Counted from the stretch's first letter, positions 53,170-63,880 are shown. The stretch is DNA of 64,000 bases from Bathynomus jamesi (GCA_023014485.1 JAJOZX010000943.1:174501-238500); one strand, 5' to 3'. Notes: a model not told the origin generated them from the letters alone. Numbers and translations: made by a program.

Positions 53170-54290
53170 GTTAAGCAAGGTTATAATTGGCGCTCTTACG
53201 ACTGAATTTCGCTCAATGCACTGTCAGCCACTTAAATGTCTGCGTAACTACGAGTGACTTGAAACTTTTAGTTAAGTGACTTTTATAGCTTTCTTCTAAC
53301 GTACAGATAAATTAAAATATTAGATTGTTGGATAGTTCACTCTTTATTAAAAAAATCTCAAGGTACTCCATACTTCTGGCCAAAGCTTTATATTCTAAAA
53401 TTGATACACTTTACCCTTGCCCACAAATGTCAAAAAAATCCGAAATCCGAGCTGAAAAGTTTAAATTGCGAAGAATAAGTCACCTTCTATTTTAAAAAAA
53501 ATAATTTCCACATCATTATTAGGTAACGTTTGAGAAAATGCAAAAATTAGAATGCTAAATCGAGTATTTACAGTAATACACTTCACTTATGAAAACTTAA
53601 CGATGACAATGACGTGAAACCAAACAGATAGTTCGCAATTGATTTCCGGTCAGTTCACAAAAATGATGATAAAGTACTGTGAAACCTTTCTGATTACCAT
53701 ATGCAATGAAATATAGCCAATTTTTTTGTTTTATCACATAGCATCAACAAACAGCAAATTTAGTTTTCATGTTTACTGACCTCTTGCTGTCAATTTAGCT
53801 GGTAAGCTACAATACTTATAGAAGAGGAGTCATTTTCCTCCCATAAAAGTAATGTGTTCATCCCTTCATCCATTAGTCCCAGACTCTTGCAGTATATATT
53901 TAGTATTTTACATATGCTTCGTATGTTTTCAATTTTTGTGAGCCGATTGAAGGTCGAAGCGAACTATCTGTCGTCATTGCGGTGATAAATTTTTTTCCAG
54001 GTCGAGTTCATCAAATATTTCATTTAACATTGTAATTTTTGTATTTTCTCAAAGATTATTCAGTGCATTGTTATATCCATGCAAATTATTTTAGATATCG
54101 AAGATGAAGGATTTTTAGAAATTTAAGCTTCTTTATTTGAGATTTTGGGACATTTTTTCATACGAATTTCTATAAATTTGAAACATATTCTATTCGAATT
54201 TTTACATTTACTGAAAGTATTATCGGGAAACCTATGCTCCAAGTTTTAGGAAAAGGTGACGTAGGTTTTGGTGTGTAAGTTTTTTGTTTC
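53170..54290. other. No gene seen
   Basis: AT-rich. A 30-bp word (GTATGTTTTCAATTTTTGTG then AGCCGATTG, about 53922-53950) recurs at 59855-59883, so part of it is a dispersed repeat. A TG array lies at 54297-54318. Confidence 0.5.
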
Positions 54291-54372
54291 AGCAGTTGTG
54301 TGTGTGTGTGTGTGTGTAACCTACTCAAACTCGGCGATCTCACTTATCTTGACCGGTTTCGAATTTAAACTA

Positions 54373-54464
54373 CAGGGTGGCTACAAAGTGACATTGCATG
54401 AAAAACAGGGGCAACATACAGATATGCTGTAATTTCACTGCAAAGGGACTTTGTGGCTACTCTG
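54373..54464. mobile_element. 92-bp Tc1/mariner-type MITE
   Basis: Inverted ends CAGGGTGGCTACAAAGT / CAGAGTAGCCACAAAGT flanked by TA (54371-54372, 54465-54466). Confidence 0.75.
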
Positions 54465-54621
54465 TATATGGTAGATAATAGTCTACATTTTATAACAACA
54501 TTGGTATTTGTGTCATTACGCAAGCATATTAGAATTGAGATACTTCCTAAGGTTTTTGACTCCTTTATCTCGTTACGAGTATATTCAGCCGTTATAAAAA
54601 GTAGGATATAAAAAATAAAAT

Positions 54622-54823
54622 GGATCACCTGAAGATCAGGGCCCCCAGCCTTCTCTAGTCAACCTTATAAGGCTAACTAACGAAAATATCACGACCTAAC
54701 CAACCAATTCTTAGGTCAACTGTACGCCCTTGACGATTGTTTAAGTTAGGTCGTGATATTTTCATTAGTTAGCCTTATAAAGATAACTAAAGAAGGCTGG
54801 GGACCCTGATCTTCAGGTGATCC
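54622..54823 (-). mobile_element. 202-bp hairpin element, copy P4
   Basis: GGATCACCTGAAGATCAGGG ends with duplication AATAAAAT (54614-54621, 54824-54831). The central spacer is the reverse complement of that in P1-P3, so this copy is inserted in the opposite orientation. Confidence 0.95.
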
Positions 54824-54999
54824 AATAAAATAAATAAAAGGAACGTGTTAAAGGTAGTTGCGAATAGCCAGAAACATAAATATAAAGACCAAGTCTACCC
54901 AGAACCGAATAATTTCTCAAAGAAGAGCCCGAATTCGTTCTACAAGTTATACACATATCCAGAGGCATGCCAATGTCCAAAACCGCTCACGGGTCGGTT

Positions 55000-55558
55000 G
55001 AGACCAAGATGGTTTTAGACTTTGGACTTTCTCCGGACCAATGGGTTTCTATTTCATTTCTAATGTTTGAGGCACATCACTTGAACATTTTCCATATGTA
55101 TATTATTGTGTATCGCTCACGTCTCCTTTCCAGGGAGTAGAGTTTCAGGGTCTGTAGTCGAGACCAGCATTCTTCATCTTTCGTTTCCTCTATCATAGAC
55201 GTAAAAGTGCTTTGTATGGCTTCAATTTTCGCAATGTCTCGTCTTCTGTATTGGCTTGTGAGTACTGAGTATAACTCAATAATTTCACTATGATGTTTGC
55301 TTTTCTGCTGTGGAAACTACTCTAGATAATGCCCATTATTTTTCTAGCTGTTGTGATTTTAATGTTGAAGTGTTCTCTGAATTCTGCATCCGATGACATT
55401 ATTACTCAAAGATCCCTCATTTGTGGGTGTAGTGTTTTCTGTTTGTCTTGTATATAGTGTTTTGTATTTCTCATTCTGTGGCTCCTTGTTGTTACCAGAT
55501 CTTGTGAGTTGGAACGTTTCTTCGTTCAATTTCATATTGTTGTCTTCTGCTCACACTG
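55000..55558 (-). pseudogene. LINE-B fragment, minus strand
   Basis: The complement matches 34700-35430 of LINE-B in order: EDNNMKLNEETFQL, the RDL to SSDAEFREHFNIKITTARKI segment, and RRDIAKIEAIQSTFTSM. It lacks the hairpin found in the other copy (AAAATAATGGGCATTATC on the complement, near 55332-55349). Several frameshifts. Confidence 0.82.
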
Positions 55559-55672
55559 CCTATCTATCTATCTATCTATCTACCTACCTACCTACCTATT
55601 TATATACTCTCTACCTGTCTATCTACCTATTAGTTTACCATTCCAGTTATAAATATATATATCTGTCTGTCT
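55558..55672. repeat. (TATC)n/(TACC)n microsatellite
   Basis: Tetranucleotide array with interspersed variants. Confidence 0.95.
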
Positions 55673-55712
55673 ACTTATTTATCACCCACTCTCTATGTCT
55701 ATTCAACTGTGT

Positions 55713-55870
55713 ATCATCGGTCACAAAAGTTAGGATACAGTGGGTAGAAAGGTAGATGAGGCCACAGGTAACAAAACCACGCCTGCTTTTCGGGTATTAA
55801 CTAATCAGTTAGGCATAGAACCGATAGAAAACAAATTTAGACTCGCCTTTTTAAAAAATAACTTATTAAT
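55713..55870 (+). repeat. Dispersed repeat, copy 1
   Basis: GTCACAAAAGTTAGGATACA, GTGG and later GGGTATTAACTAATCAGTTA recur in the same order at 63731-63880. Family unknown; the CACAAAAGTTxGGATACAGTGG word resembles a Tc1-type end. Confidence 0.75.
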
Positions 55871-55911
55871 ATCCATTCATTTACAGTTAATATTATAGAA
55901 ACGGAAATATG

Positions 55912-56114
55912 GGATCACCTGAAGATCAGGGCCCCCAGCCTTCTTTAGTTAGCCTTATAAGGCTAACTAACGAAAATATCACGACCTAACCTACCCAATC
56001 GTTAGGTCAGCTGTACGCCCTTGACGATTGGTTAGGTTAGGTCTTGATATTTTCGTTAGTTAGCCTTATAAAGCTAACTAAAGAAGGCTGGGGGCCCTGA
56101 TCTTCAGGTGATCC
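55912..56114 (-). mobile_element. 203-bp hairpin element, copy P5
   Basis: GGATCACCTGAAGATCAGGG ends with duplication GAAATATG (55904-55911, 56115-56122). Spacer orientation as in P4. Confidence 0.95.
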
Positions 56115-56122
56115 GAAATATG

Positions 56123-56955
56123 TAGTACATCATTAGCATTGCTGCACTTATTACTATTCTTTTAATAATTATCTAATAAACTAATAAGCGAAAATTCTTC
56201 ATCGAATTCTCGCAATTAAAGCTAATATTTTCGTATTTCGTTTAACTGATACTGATTGAGATAATGACAATAAATATTTTTGCAATCTGTAAATAGTGAA
56301 AAATATTTGTGGAAAATCTGGTTTAATATTTTGTCCATGAACTGTCCCACGCTTAGCCGGATCTGTAAATGTAAACTGTTATATTCTTGAAATCTATTAA
56401 TATAAAATGTGTAATTCTCATTGAATATCGTACTGTAACAAACAGTTTATTAAGTTATAAATATAGCAGCGTTTCCCTTTTAAAAAGCATCTTTTATTAC
56501 ATCATAGTTAAAAATTACAGTTTTACAATTTAACCTGCTATCGATATCAGTTTCCTTAGCTTAGACCATAGCTAAGAAAACCACTTCCTTACTCAAATAG
56601 AAATTCCACCACTTCTTCGTGAGAGGTGGAGATTTTCCTTCACATTGTCCTCCAGTAATGGAGAAGGCCTTGCATGTGCCGAAGATTGAGTGTTTTTCAT
56701 CCATAAGTTACTCTTCTCCAGTGTTACATTCTTTTAAAAATACAGTTTACATCACTAGTGATTGTTTATAAATTAATTGAAGTTCAGTAAAGTACATCGA
56801 TATAAAGAAAATAATTATTTCATGTATGTTCATAGCGAGAGGTAAATATAAAATACCTCTGTACATTTATAGAATGGGAATATCATATCGTAATAAGTTA
56901 TTACCCGTGTTCATTTCAAAACAGCATTCGCTGTTCAGCAGCAGGACGGATGGTG
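56123..56955. other. AT-rich stretch, no gene seen
   Basis: No coding frame, no inverted ends recognised. Confidence 0.5.
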
Positions 56956-56963
56956 ATGCATTC

Positions 56964-57754
56964 GGTGTTGGTTAAGTATGCGGTCTACCATCTGAGTTCT
57001 GGTTAAGTGTGCGGTCTACATCATCTTAAATTACACTTTTATAAATGTATTTAAGGAAAGGAATTAAAATATAAGAAATTTAGTTCAAGAAATATATTTA
57101 ATTACAAAATTTTATTTATTAAAAGAAACCAAAAAAGTTTGTAAAATTTAAAAAAAAAAAAATGTTTTGCAAATTCTTATATTAGGCATTACTGTGTGTA
57201 TACAGTGCGGATATCATTTAAGAAGGCTACGAACAGATCCTCCTCTTCCTTTCTTAGCATTTTCCAACAAAAATGGTTTAAATGAGATTGTAGCATTTGC
57301 ACAGGAATGCCCCTTTTCTTCTTTAAAATATCTATTTTTGCATCTAGCCAAGAACGTTCCATTGCTTGCGTATGTGCGCCAGTTGCAGGATCCACAGAAT
57401 ATTTTCGTTAAAACTAACGAAAATATCACGACTTAACCTAACCAATTATCAAGGGCGTACAGTTGATCTATTAGTAAATAGTAAATACTATTCCAGAAAC
57501 AAACAATGTTATAATTAATAATAGATCAACTGTACGCCCTTAATAATTGGTTAGGTTAAGTCGTGATATTTTCGTTAGTTTATATTCTGTCAAAACTCAG
57601 ATGGTAGACAGCATACTTAACCAGCACCAAATAAACTAAGATATATTAAAGTTTATCGTAGCCTTCACGGTTGCCTTTTTGGTAGGTTGGTTGGTCGCAG
57701 CTTAATTGTGGTAGACTGCTCGAAGCTAGGTAGATCGCACACTTAACCAGCACC
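56964..57754 (-). mobile_element. 791-bp Merlin-type element with a transposase remnant
   Basis: Starts GGTGTTGGTTAAGTATGCGG and ends with the complement of GGTGCTGGTTAAGTGTGCGA. Flanked by duplication ATGCATTC (56956-56963, 57755-57762). A second, internal end of the same kind stops at 57628, and a second internal start lies near 56999, so ends are doubled. It holds a palindromic core with a 75-bp spacer (about 57405-57590) and the C-terminal part of an ISXO2/Merlin-type transposase. Confidence 0.85.
57189..57410 (-). pseudogene. ISXO2/Merlin-type transposase, C-terminal fragment
   Basis: The frame reads DPATGAHTQAMERSWLDAK, matching the last catalytic block of ISXO2-like (IS1016/Merlin) transposases (DPxTGAHTQxIExxW with the catalytic Glu), then HLNHFCWKMLRKEEEDLFVA, like the family's C-terminal ExMWR region. 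Only about 68 residues remain. Upstream it runs straight into the palindromic core. Confidence 0.78.
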
Positions 57755-58250
57755 ATGCATTCTATACCTTCGTGCAGGCGCCTTCCAACAGCTTGATAGC
57801 CGCACGAACGATTCTGCATTACACGAAAGATGTTGACGCCACTGGCCTTAAAGTACCAGCACCTTCGCTGTAGGTAACGATGACTCTGTCCTACTTATCG
57901 GAGGTCACACGAGGACGACAGGATCTGGGCCCGGTGTAACAGGCCAAGTTGTACCCCCTGGCTACTTTATAGCCCGGGTATAAACTGGCCTACGCCAGAT
58001 ACCACCTCGGGGGTTAATCTGACCTCGGCTGTTTTACACTCCCCCAGGCCAGAATACACCCTCTTTGGTGTCAGCTACTGAAAATTTATTTCAAAGGTAC
58101 TGTACTTACTAATATTACACAAATTTTTTTTTAAAAAGAAGATAGGGAGGCATTGGTTTGGGAATAGAGTGGTGGATGAGTGGAACACGCTTCCAAATAA
58201 CAGTTTGGGTCAATACTTTAGAAAGTTTCAAATTGTTTTACATATTTTAT

Positions 58251-58612
58251 GGTACTTACATATTATCGGGACTACCAAACTGTTTATTATGTATTTTTGC
58301 TCTCGTCATTTTCGTTTAAACTAACGAAAATATCACAACTTAACCTAACCAATCATCAAGGGCGTACAGTTGACCTAACCGGGCATTCAGTTGACCTAAC
58401 TGGGAAGATTTTAGGTTAGGTTAGGTTAGCTACGAAAAACAAAATAAAACGGAAAATGCCCGGTTAGGTCAACTGAATGCCCGGTTAGGTCAACTGTACG
58501 CCCTTGTTGATTGGTTAGGTTAAGTTGTGATATTTTCGTTAGTTTAAACGAAAATGACGAAAGCAAAAATACATATTAAACAGTTTGGTAGTTCAGATAA
58601 TATGTAAGTACC
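58251..58612. mobile_element. 362-bp palindromic element with core arms
   Basis: Ends GGTACTTACATATTATC with duplication TATTTTAT (58243-58250, 58613-58620). Inside each arm: CATTTTCGTTTAAACTAACG, the shared core, and GTTGACCTAACCGGGCATTC units. The centre has TTAGGTTAGGTTAGGTTAG, telomere-like. Confidence 0.92.
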
Positions 58613-58631
58613 TATTTTATATATGAAAGTT

Positions 58632-58970
58632 TCCACTATTCTTAGTCATAAGTTATCAACAGGCTGTAAACAATTAATCCTGGTTAGGTTAATTGAATGA
58701 CCATTTGGGTTAATTGAATTTCTGGTTAGGTCAACTGTATATCCTTGACGATTGGATACGTTAAGTTGTGATATTTTCCTTGCTTCTGAAACCACTTCGA
58801 CTAAGGAAAATAGCACAAGGAAAATAGCACGACTTAACCTAACAAATTGTAAAGGGTGTACAGTTGACCTAACTGGACATTCAATTAACCTAACCGGGCA
58901 TTCAATAACCTAACCGGGATTAAATGTTTACAGCCTGTTGATAACTTATGACTAAGAATAGTGGTGACTA
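58632..58970. mobile_element. Palindromic element with CCACTATTC ends
   Basis: Arms of about 120 bp, CCACTATTCTTAGTCATAAG on the left with its complement on the right, then TTATCAACAGGCTGTAAAC, and GGTTAGGTTAATTGAATG-type units. The core is degraded (TGATATTTTCCTTGC). No target duplication seen. Confidence 0.75.
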
Positions 58971-59523
58971 TGATATATTTCATGAACTTATTTGAGAACA
59001 TGCTAGTGCTCCAGAATAACATACAGGCTTTTCTCCGTAACAGATGTTTTCAGTTTTATATAAAATAATACCTGTAGTAAGTCAATAAAATAATGTTAAT
59101 AAAGTAATTAAGTTTTTCTTCACATTTTGTGACTCTCTTTGTTAAAACTGTAAGGGGTGTATTCTGGCCTGGGAAACTGTAGAACAGCCGAGGCCAGATT
59201 ACCCGCGGGGTGGTATCTGGCCTATGCCAGTTTATACCCGGGGCTTAAAATAGCCTAGGCCAGAATATACCCGGGTATAAACTGTCGGGAGGTGTAACAT
59301 GGCCTGCTACACCGGTGTTAAGTCTCCTTCCTCGTATTTCCTTATCCAACGATGGAACTCCGACGATTAATGTCGAGATTGTTGGCAATTTTAGACACAT
59401 TTCTCCCCATCTATATTGCCTAGTCCGATATATATAGCCTATATATATACAGTTCGATATATATAGTCTATATAGCCTAGTCGTCTACCAAGCAGTAGAC
59501 GACTGACCTTTCATTTTCTTTTC

Positions 59524-59816
59524 GGACCTTTTCCAGTTTGTGTACCGTTTTTCATATAATTTATTTTTGAGAATATTTTTGTTAAAACTAACGAAAATAT
59601 CACGACTTAACCTAACCAATTATCAAGAGCGTACTGTTGATCTATTAGTAAATAGTAAATACTATTCCAGAAACAAACAATGTTATAATTAATAATAGAT
59701 CAACTGTACGCCCTTGATAATTGGTTAGGTTAAGTCGTGATATTTTCGTTAGTTTTAACAAAAATATTCTCAAAAATAAATTATATGAAAAAAGGTACAC
59801 AAACTGGAAAAGGTCC
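59524..59816. mobile_element. 293-bp palindromic element with core arms
   Basis: Ends GGACCTTTTCCAGTTTGTGT with duplication TTCTTTTC (59516-59523, 59817-59824). The inner part (about 59588-59750), including the 75-bp spacer with GATCTATTAGTAAATAGTAA, is almost identical to 57420-57590 inside the Merlin-type element. Confidence 0.93.
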
Positions 59817-60274
59817 TTCTTTTCTTAATAAAGCATTTAATTTAGACTCCAAACGTATGTTTTCAATTTTTATGAGCCGATTGCAGGTAAATTTATAACT
59901 GAACCGAAATCACGCTTGTAAACTTTAACTTATTTTTGTGTGAATACAATAACCTATTCGGATATGAATATATCGGGACGTTCTTTTCCTAAAATTTAGA
60001 TTCATTTATTGACTCTCAAAATCCTTTGTAAAAGTAATTGCGTTGTTCTAACACAATGTTTTATTCTTACGTTAAACAGTGTCGGTCAAACGAACTACAA
60101 AACAATTACCTTTAATTGCAAGAATTCGGTGAACAATTTCTGCTTATTAGTCTATTAGATAATTAAAAGGCAGTAATAAATGCAGCAATGATAATGATGT
60201 ACATATTTCCGTTTCTATGATATTAACTGTAAAAGAATGGACATTAATAAGTTATTTTTAAAAAGTACGAGTAC
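59817..60274. other. AT-rich stretch, no gene seen
   Basis: Nothing recognised except the 30-bp dispersed word at 59855-59883. Confidence 0.5.
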
Positions 60275-60282
60275 ATGTACAT

Positions 60283-60871
60283 TAGGGTGGATCGATTTTA
60301 CATTTTTTTCGATTTCCATATTCTGATAGACACAAAAACTTGCGCATGCATGAGAAAATAGCCTCTGCAAAATCTTAGCTTAATAGGTAATCATCTTCTG
60401 CCCCCGGCAGAGCGATGAAAATCATATTTTAGTAGTCAAAAACGTATTTTTAAACCCTAGCCTAGAGTCATAAAATTTTGCGTGTGTGTTATTTCATGCC
60501 TAAGCAACGATATAAATGCTATGGGAAATATATAAATGCATTATTTAAGACAAAGAGCCGATCTGAAAATATGTATATTATACATATTTTCAGATCGGCT
60601 CTTTGTCTTAAATAATGCATTTATGTATTTCCCATAGCATTTATATCGTTGCTTAGGCATGAAATAACACACGCAAAATTTTATGACTCTTGGCTAGGGT
60701 TTAAAAATACGTTTTTGACTACTAAAATATGATTTTCATCGCTCTGCCGGGGGCAGAAGATGATTACCTATTAAGCTAAGATTTTGCAGAGGCTATTTTC
60801 TCATGCATGCGCAAGTTTTTGTCTCTATTAGAATATGGAAATCGAAAAAAATGTAAAATCGATCCACCCTA
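60283..60871. mobile_element. 589-bp near-perfect palindrome, hAT-type MITE
   Basis: The whole element folds on itself: arms of about 290 bp starting TAGGGTGGATCGATTTTACA, meeting at ATATGTATATTATACATAT near 60580. Flanked by duplication ATGTACAT (60275-60282, 60872-60879). The few differences between arms include a TCTGATAGACAC/TCTAATAGAGAC pair. It shares the TAGGGTGG start with the 3.48-kb transposon at 44076. No gene. Confidence 0.95.
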
Positions 60872-61039
60872 ATGTACATTTGTTTCACACGAAATTGCCA
60901 TTGAACGAGTAGCATTTTGAGTGAGCAATACAGAAGGAGGACTGAGGAAAGAAGCGAATGGAGGATGAGTTGGGGATAAAAGAAATTAATTAAGAAACAT
61001 TCTAGCGATATATATATGCCAAATTGGGAGATAACGCAA

Positions 61040-61245
61040 ATGTAAAACCTTGAAACACGAAGAAAGATGCGATGTATCCCTTATTCTTTCCGAATAAAGT
61101 TGGCTTCGCTTCGTTTTTGTTTTTATATCTATCTATCCATTTATTAACCAGTCTATGTATCTGATCCTGTAGATGTACATGTGTCTACGGCTCTACGCAT
61201 TTATCAATAATCAATCCATCCATCCATCTATCTCTCTATTCATCC
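61040..61245 (+). repeat. Inverted repeat flanking the mariner, left arm
   Basis: CCCTTATTCTTTCCGAATAA, TCGTTTTTGTTTTTATATCT and ACCAGTCTATGTATCTGATC recur as complement at 62918-63085. The arms face each other across the mariner. Confidence 0.85.
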
Positions 61246-61246
61246 A

Positions 61247-61247
61247 T

Positions 61248-61286
<39 letters not shown>

Positions 61287-61288
61287 AA
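61247..61288. repeat. (TATC)n microsatellite
   Basis: About ten TATC/ATCT units. Confidence 0.95.
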
Positions 61289-61449
61289 TGTGTATGCATA
61301 CATATCCTAAGAGCATTCCTTTAAGACTCACAAAAAACCGTCGAAACTTCTTTGAATGGAAGAATTGCTGCAAACTCAATCAGAATATATCAAGGCAAAA
61401 GCTTTATAAACGTATTTTTAGGACGAAAACCTATATGATGCACCATTTC

Positions 61450-61451
<2 letters not shown>

Positions 61452-61501
<50 letters not shown>

Positions 61502-61511
61502 TATATATATT
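61452..61511. repeat. (TA)n microsatellite
   Basis: TA array abutting the left end of the mariner. Confidence 0.95.
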
Positions 61512-61513
61512 TA

Positions 61514-62784
61514 TCAGGTCATCCCATAAGTAATGTCGTTGTTTACGATAGATTAAGTTTAAACTAGTCCTACTCGGTTTCAGCATAAATTTTCCGAAGG
61601 TTGTATCTAAGAGGAGATCTATCGTGTTTCGCTACATACTTTACAGACCTTGACCAGTGAAGACGTGTGTTTTGCTTTATGTGAACCCATCATAAACATG
61701 GCGGTATCAGAAGAGCATATCAGGCATATAATGCTTTACCAGTTCAAAAAAGGGAATAGTGCTACTGGAGCAACGCGAAACATTCAGGACGTTTATGGCA
61801 ACGATATTCTGCATGTGAGGAAATGTCAAAGATGGTTTCAAAAGTTTAGGAATGGTGACTGCTGTTTGACAGATGCAGCATGCTCTGGACGCCCTGCTGA
61901 ATTTGATGATGACCTGCTGTTAGCCGCACTTGAAGAAGACTGTTCAGCAACTGTCGAAGAATTGGCCCAGAAACTCAATTCATCCCCGTCCACCATCCAT
62001 CGACATTTGCAACAACTCGGGAAATTGCCTAAGTTAGGAAAATGGGTGCCACATGAGTTGTCGGTCGACAATCTGAGGGTGCGGATAAACATTAGCACAG
62101 CTCTTCATTCCCGTGAACTCCAAGATCCGTTTTTGCACCGTTTAGTGACTGGTGATGAAAAGTGGATACCGTACCAGAATGTTAAGCGCCGTCGACAGTG
62201 GGTTTGTGCCGGAGAACCAGCGACACCACAGCCAAAACCAAATCTTCACCCTCGGAAGGTGTTGCTTAGTGTTTGGTGGGATAAAGGTGGTGTAATACAC
62301 TTTGAAACCTTACCACACAACCAAACAATCACCGCTCAAGTCTACTGTCAACAACTGGATCGATTGAACACTGCACTAAAAGAAAAGAGACCTTTGGTTC
62401 ATCGGAAAGGAATCGTGTTCCACCACGACAACGCACGTCCTCATACCGCTCGGATCACTTCTGCAAAAATTGAGGAGCTTGGGTGGGAAAAACTTCCACA
62501 TCCTCCAGACCTTGCGCCTTCAGATTATCATCTCCTCAGGAGTCTGCAAAACTATCTTGACGAGAAGCAGTATACTTCTTTAAATGACCTGCACACGTCT
62601 TTGTACGTTTTTTGCCTCAAAACCGCCTGAATTTTATAAACATGGCATTGAAAAGCTTGTCGGACGTTGGCAGAGTGTCATTGATTCCGATGGAAAATAT
62701 ATACTAGATTAAAAAGTTTCAGTTGAGTTTTTTTTTTTGTCCTTCAAATTCCGATCTAAAAAACGACATTACTTCTGGGATGAC

Positions 62785-62788
<4 letters not shown>
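61514..62788 (+). mobile_element. 1,275-bp mariner transposon
   Basis: Inverted ends TCAGGTCATCCCATAAGTAA / TCAGGTCATCCCAGAAGTAA (26 of 27 bp equal) flanked by TA (61512-61513, 62789-62790). Length and structure are standard for mariner. It carries one transposase gene with two lesions. Confidence 0.95.
61698..62712 (+). pseudogene. mariner transposase with a catalytic-spacing deletion and late frameshift
   Basis: A mariner DDD transposase that cuts and rejoins TA-flanked ends. I choose the ATG at 61698 (MAVSEEHIRHIMLYQFKKGN), since the 16 codons before it do not look like the family. Residues 1-110 hold the two helix-turn-helix units (second: TVEELAQKLNSSPSTIHRHL). Catalytic residues are TGDEKW (Asp153), HHDNARPH (Asp244) and APSDYH (Asp276). 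The family has HPPYSPDLAPSD; here YSP is missing in frame, so spacing is 31 rather than 34. A one-base shift in a T run near 62606 ends the frame at 62630; the shifted frame continues FYKHGIEKLVGRWQSVIDSD to a stop at 62712. Confidence 0.93.

Positions 62789-62866
<78 letters not shown>
62789..62866. repeat. Compound (TA)n(TG)n microsatellite
   Basis: TA array from the mariner's right end passing into a TG array. Confidence 0.95.
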
Positions 62867-62867
<1 letters not shown>

Positions 62868-62917
62868 GTCAAAGTGTGTAACCAACTATTTCGCGTAATG
62901 GCTGGTTACATAGAGAG

Positions 62918-63085
62918 ATAGACGGATGGATTGATTACTGATAAATGCGTAGACGATGTATAGCTACAGGATCAGATAGATAGACTGGTTAATAAATGGA
63001 TAGATAGATATAAAAACAAAAACGAATCGAAGTCAACTTTATTCAGAAAGAATAAGGGATGCATCACATCCATAAAGGTTTACAC
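62918..63085 (-). repeat. Inverted repeat flanking the mariner, right arm
   Basis: Complement of 61040-61245, about 85-90% alike by eye. Confidence 0.85.
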
Positions 63086-63304
63086 AATGTTGACATTAAC
63101 GTTTGATTTTGTATTTTAAATATCTTTGAGATTCATTTCATTTTTTAGAAAAGAAAATAAGAAAATAAATAGAAATAATAAAAATAAAATAAAGTTACAT
63201 TTAATTTGTTTTTACGAATAAAATTTGATATAATCTCAGAAATAATAGAAAAAAAATAAGAGACAAATAGATTAATTGATAAATAAATAGACATATATAC
63301 TATA
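63086..63304. other. AT-rich stretch, no gene seen
   Basis: Short AAATA words only. Confidence 0.5.
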
Positions 63305-63306
63305 TA

Positions 63307-63719
63307 CAGGGTGGGCCGTAAGTTTCCATACATAGGAAAAATAAACATTTTTTTATGGACAACCATTTTTATTTATATAATATGCTCTACATGGTTGCCA
63401 TTGTTTTGAAAACACATTTCAATACTTGTTCCCCACTGTTGATGAACACGCATTAGCACAGTTGACGTTATGCTTGTAATGGCGTTGGTGATACGTTCCT
63501 TTAGATGATTTATGTCTCGTATCTTTTCCTGATACACCATGGCCTTCAAGTGCCCCCAAAGATAGAAATCAAGGGGGGTGAGATCTGGGGATCTGGGAGG
63601 CCACTCCACAGGACCACGCCGACCAATCCAAGCATCCGGAAACTGCTGATCCAAATACCGACGCACGTGAAGACCATAATTTAAATTTTCCTATGTATTG
63701 AAACTTACGGCCCACCCTG
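63307..63719 (-). mobile_element. 413-bp deleted Tc1/mariner derivative
   Basis: Inverted ends CAGGGTGGGCCGTAAGTTTC (33 of 34 bp equal) flanked by TA (63305-63306, 63720-63721). It encodes a 97-codon remnant on the minus strand (63373-63666) with RSPDLTPLDFYLWGHLKA, the last catalytic block of a mariner/IS630-type enzyme. The layout matches 326-727: both are short copies keeping the ends and the last exon-like piece of the transposase, though the sequences differ. Confidence 0.9.
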
Positions 63720-63724
63720 TACTG

Positions 63725-63880
63725 TAGATACTATCTGTTACAAAAGTTTGGATACAGTGGACTGAAAGGCAAGTGTGGCTCGGGCAATGAAGTCATGCTT
63801 GCTTTCTGGGTATTAACCAATCAGTTGGGCATAAAACCTTTACTGAGAACCTGTGATTCGCCACTTTCTCAAAAAAAAAA
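63725..63880 (+). repeat. Dispersed repeat, copy 2
   Basis: Matches 55713-55870 (CAAAAGTTTGGATACAGTGG, GGGTATTAACCAATCAGTTG). It directly follows the deleted mariner derivative. Confidence 0.75.

Larger units (their letters stand above)
57933..59313. mobile_element. 1.38-kb element with ~150-bp inverted ends
   Basis: Left GGTGTAACAGGCCAAGTTGT, right complement GGTGTAGCAGGCCATGTTAC; the arms share CCCGGGTATAAACTGGC, CCAGATACCACC and GCCAGAATACACCC. No target duplication found. The interior holds two palindromic elements and no gene. Multiple GGCCAG/CTGGCC words lie in each arm. Confidence 0.8.
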
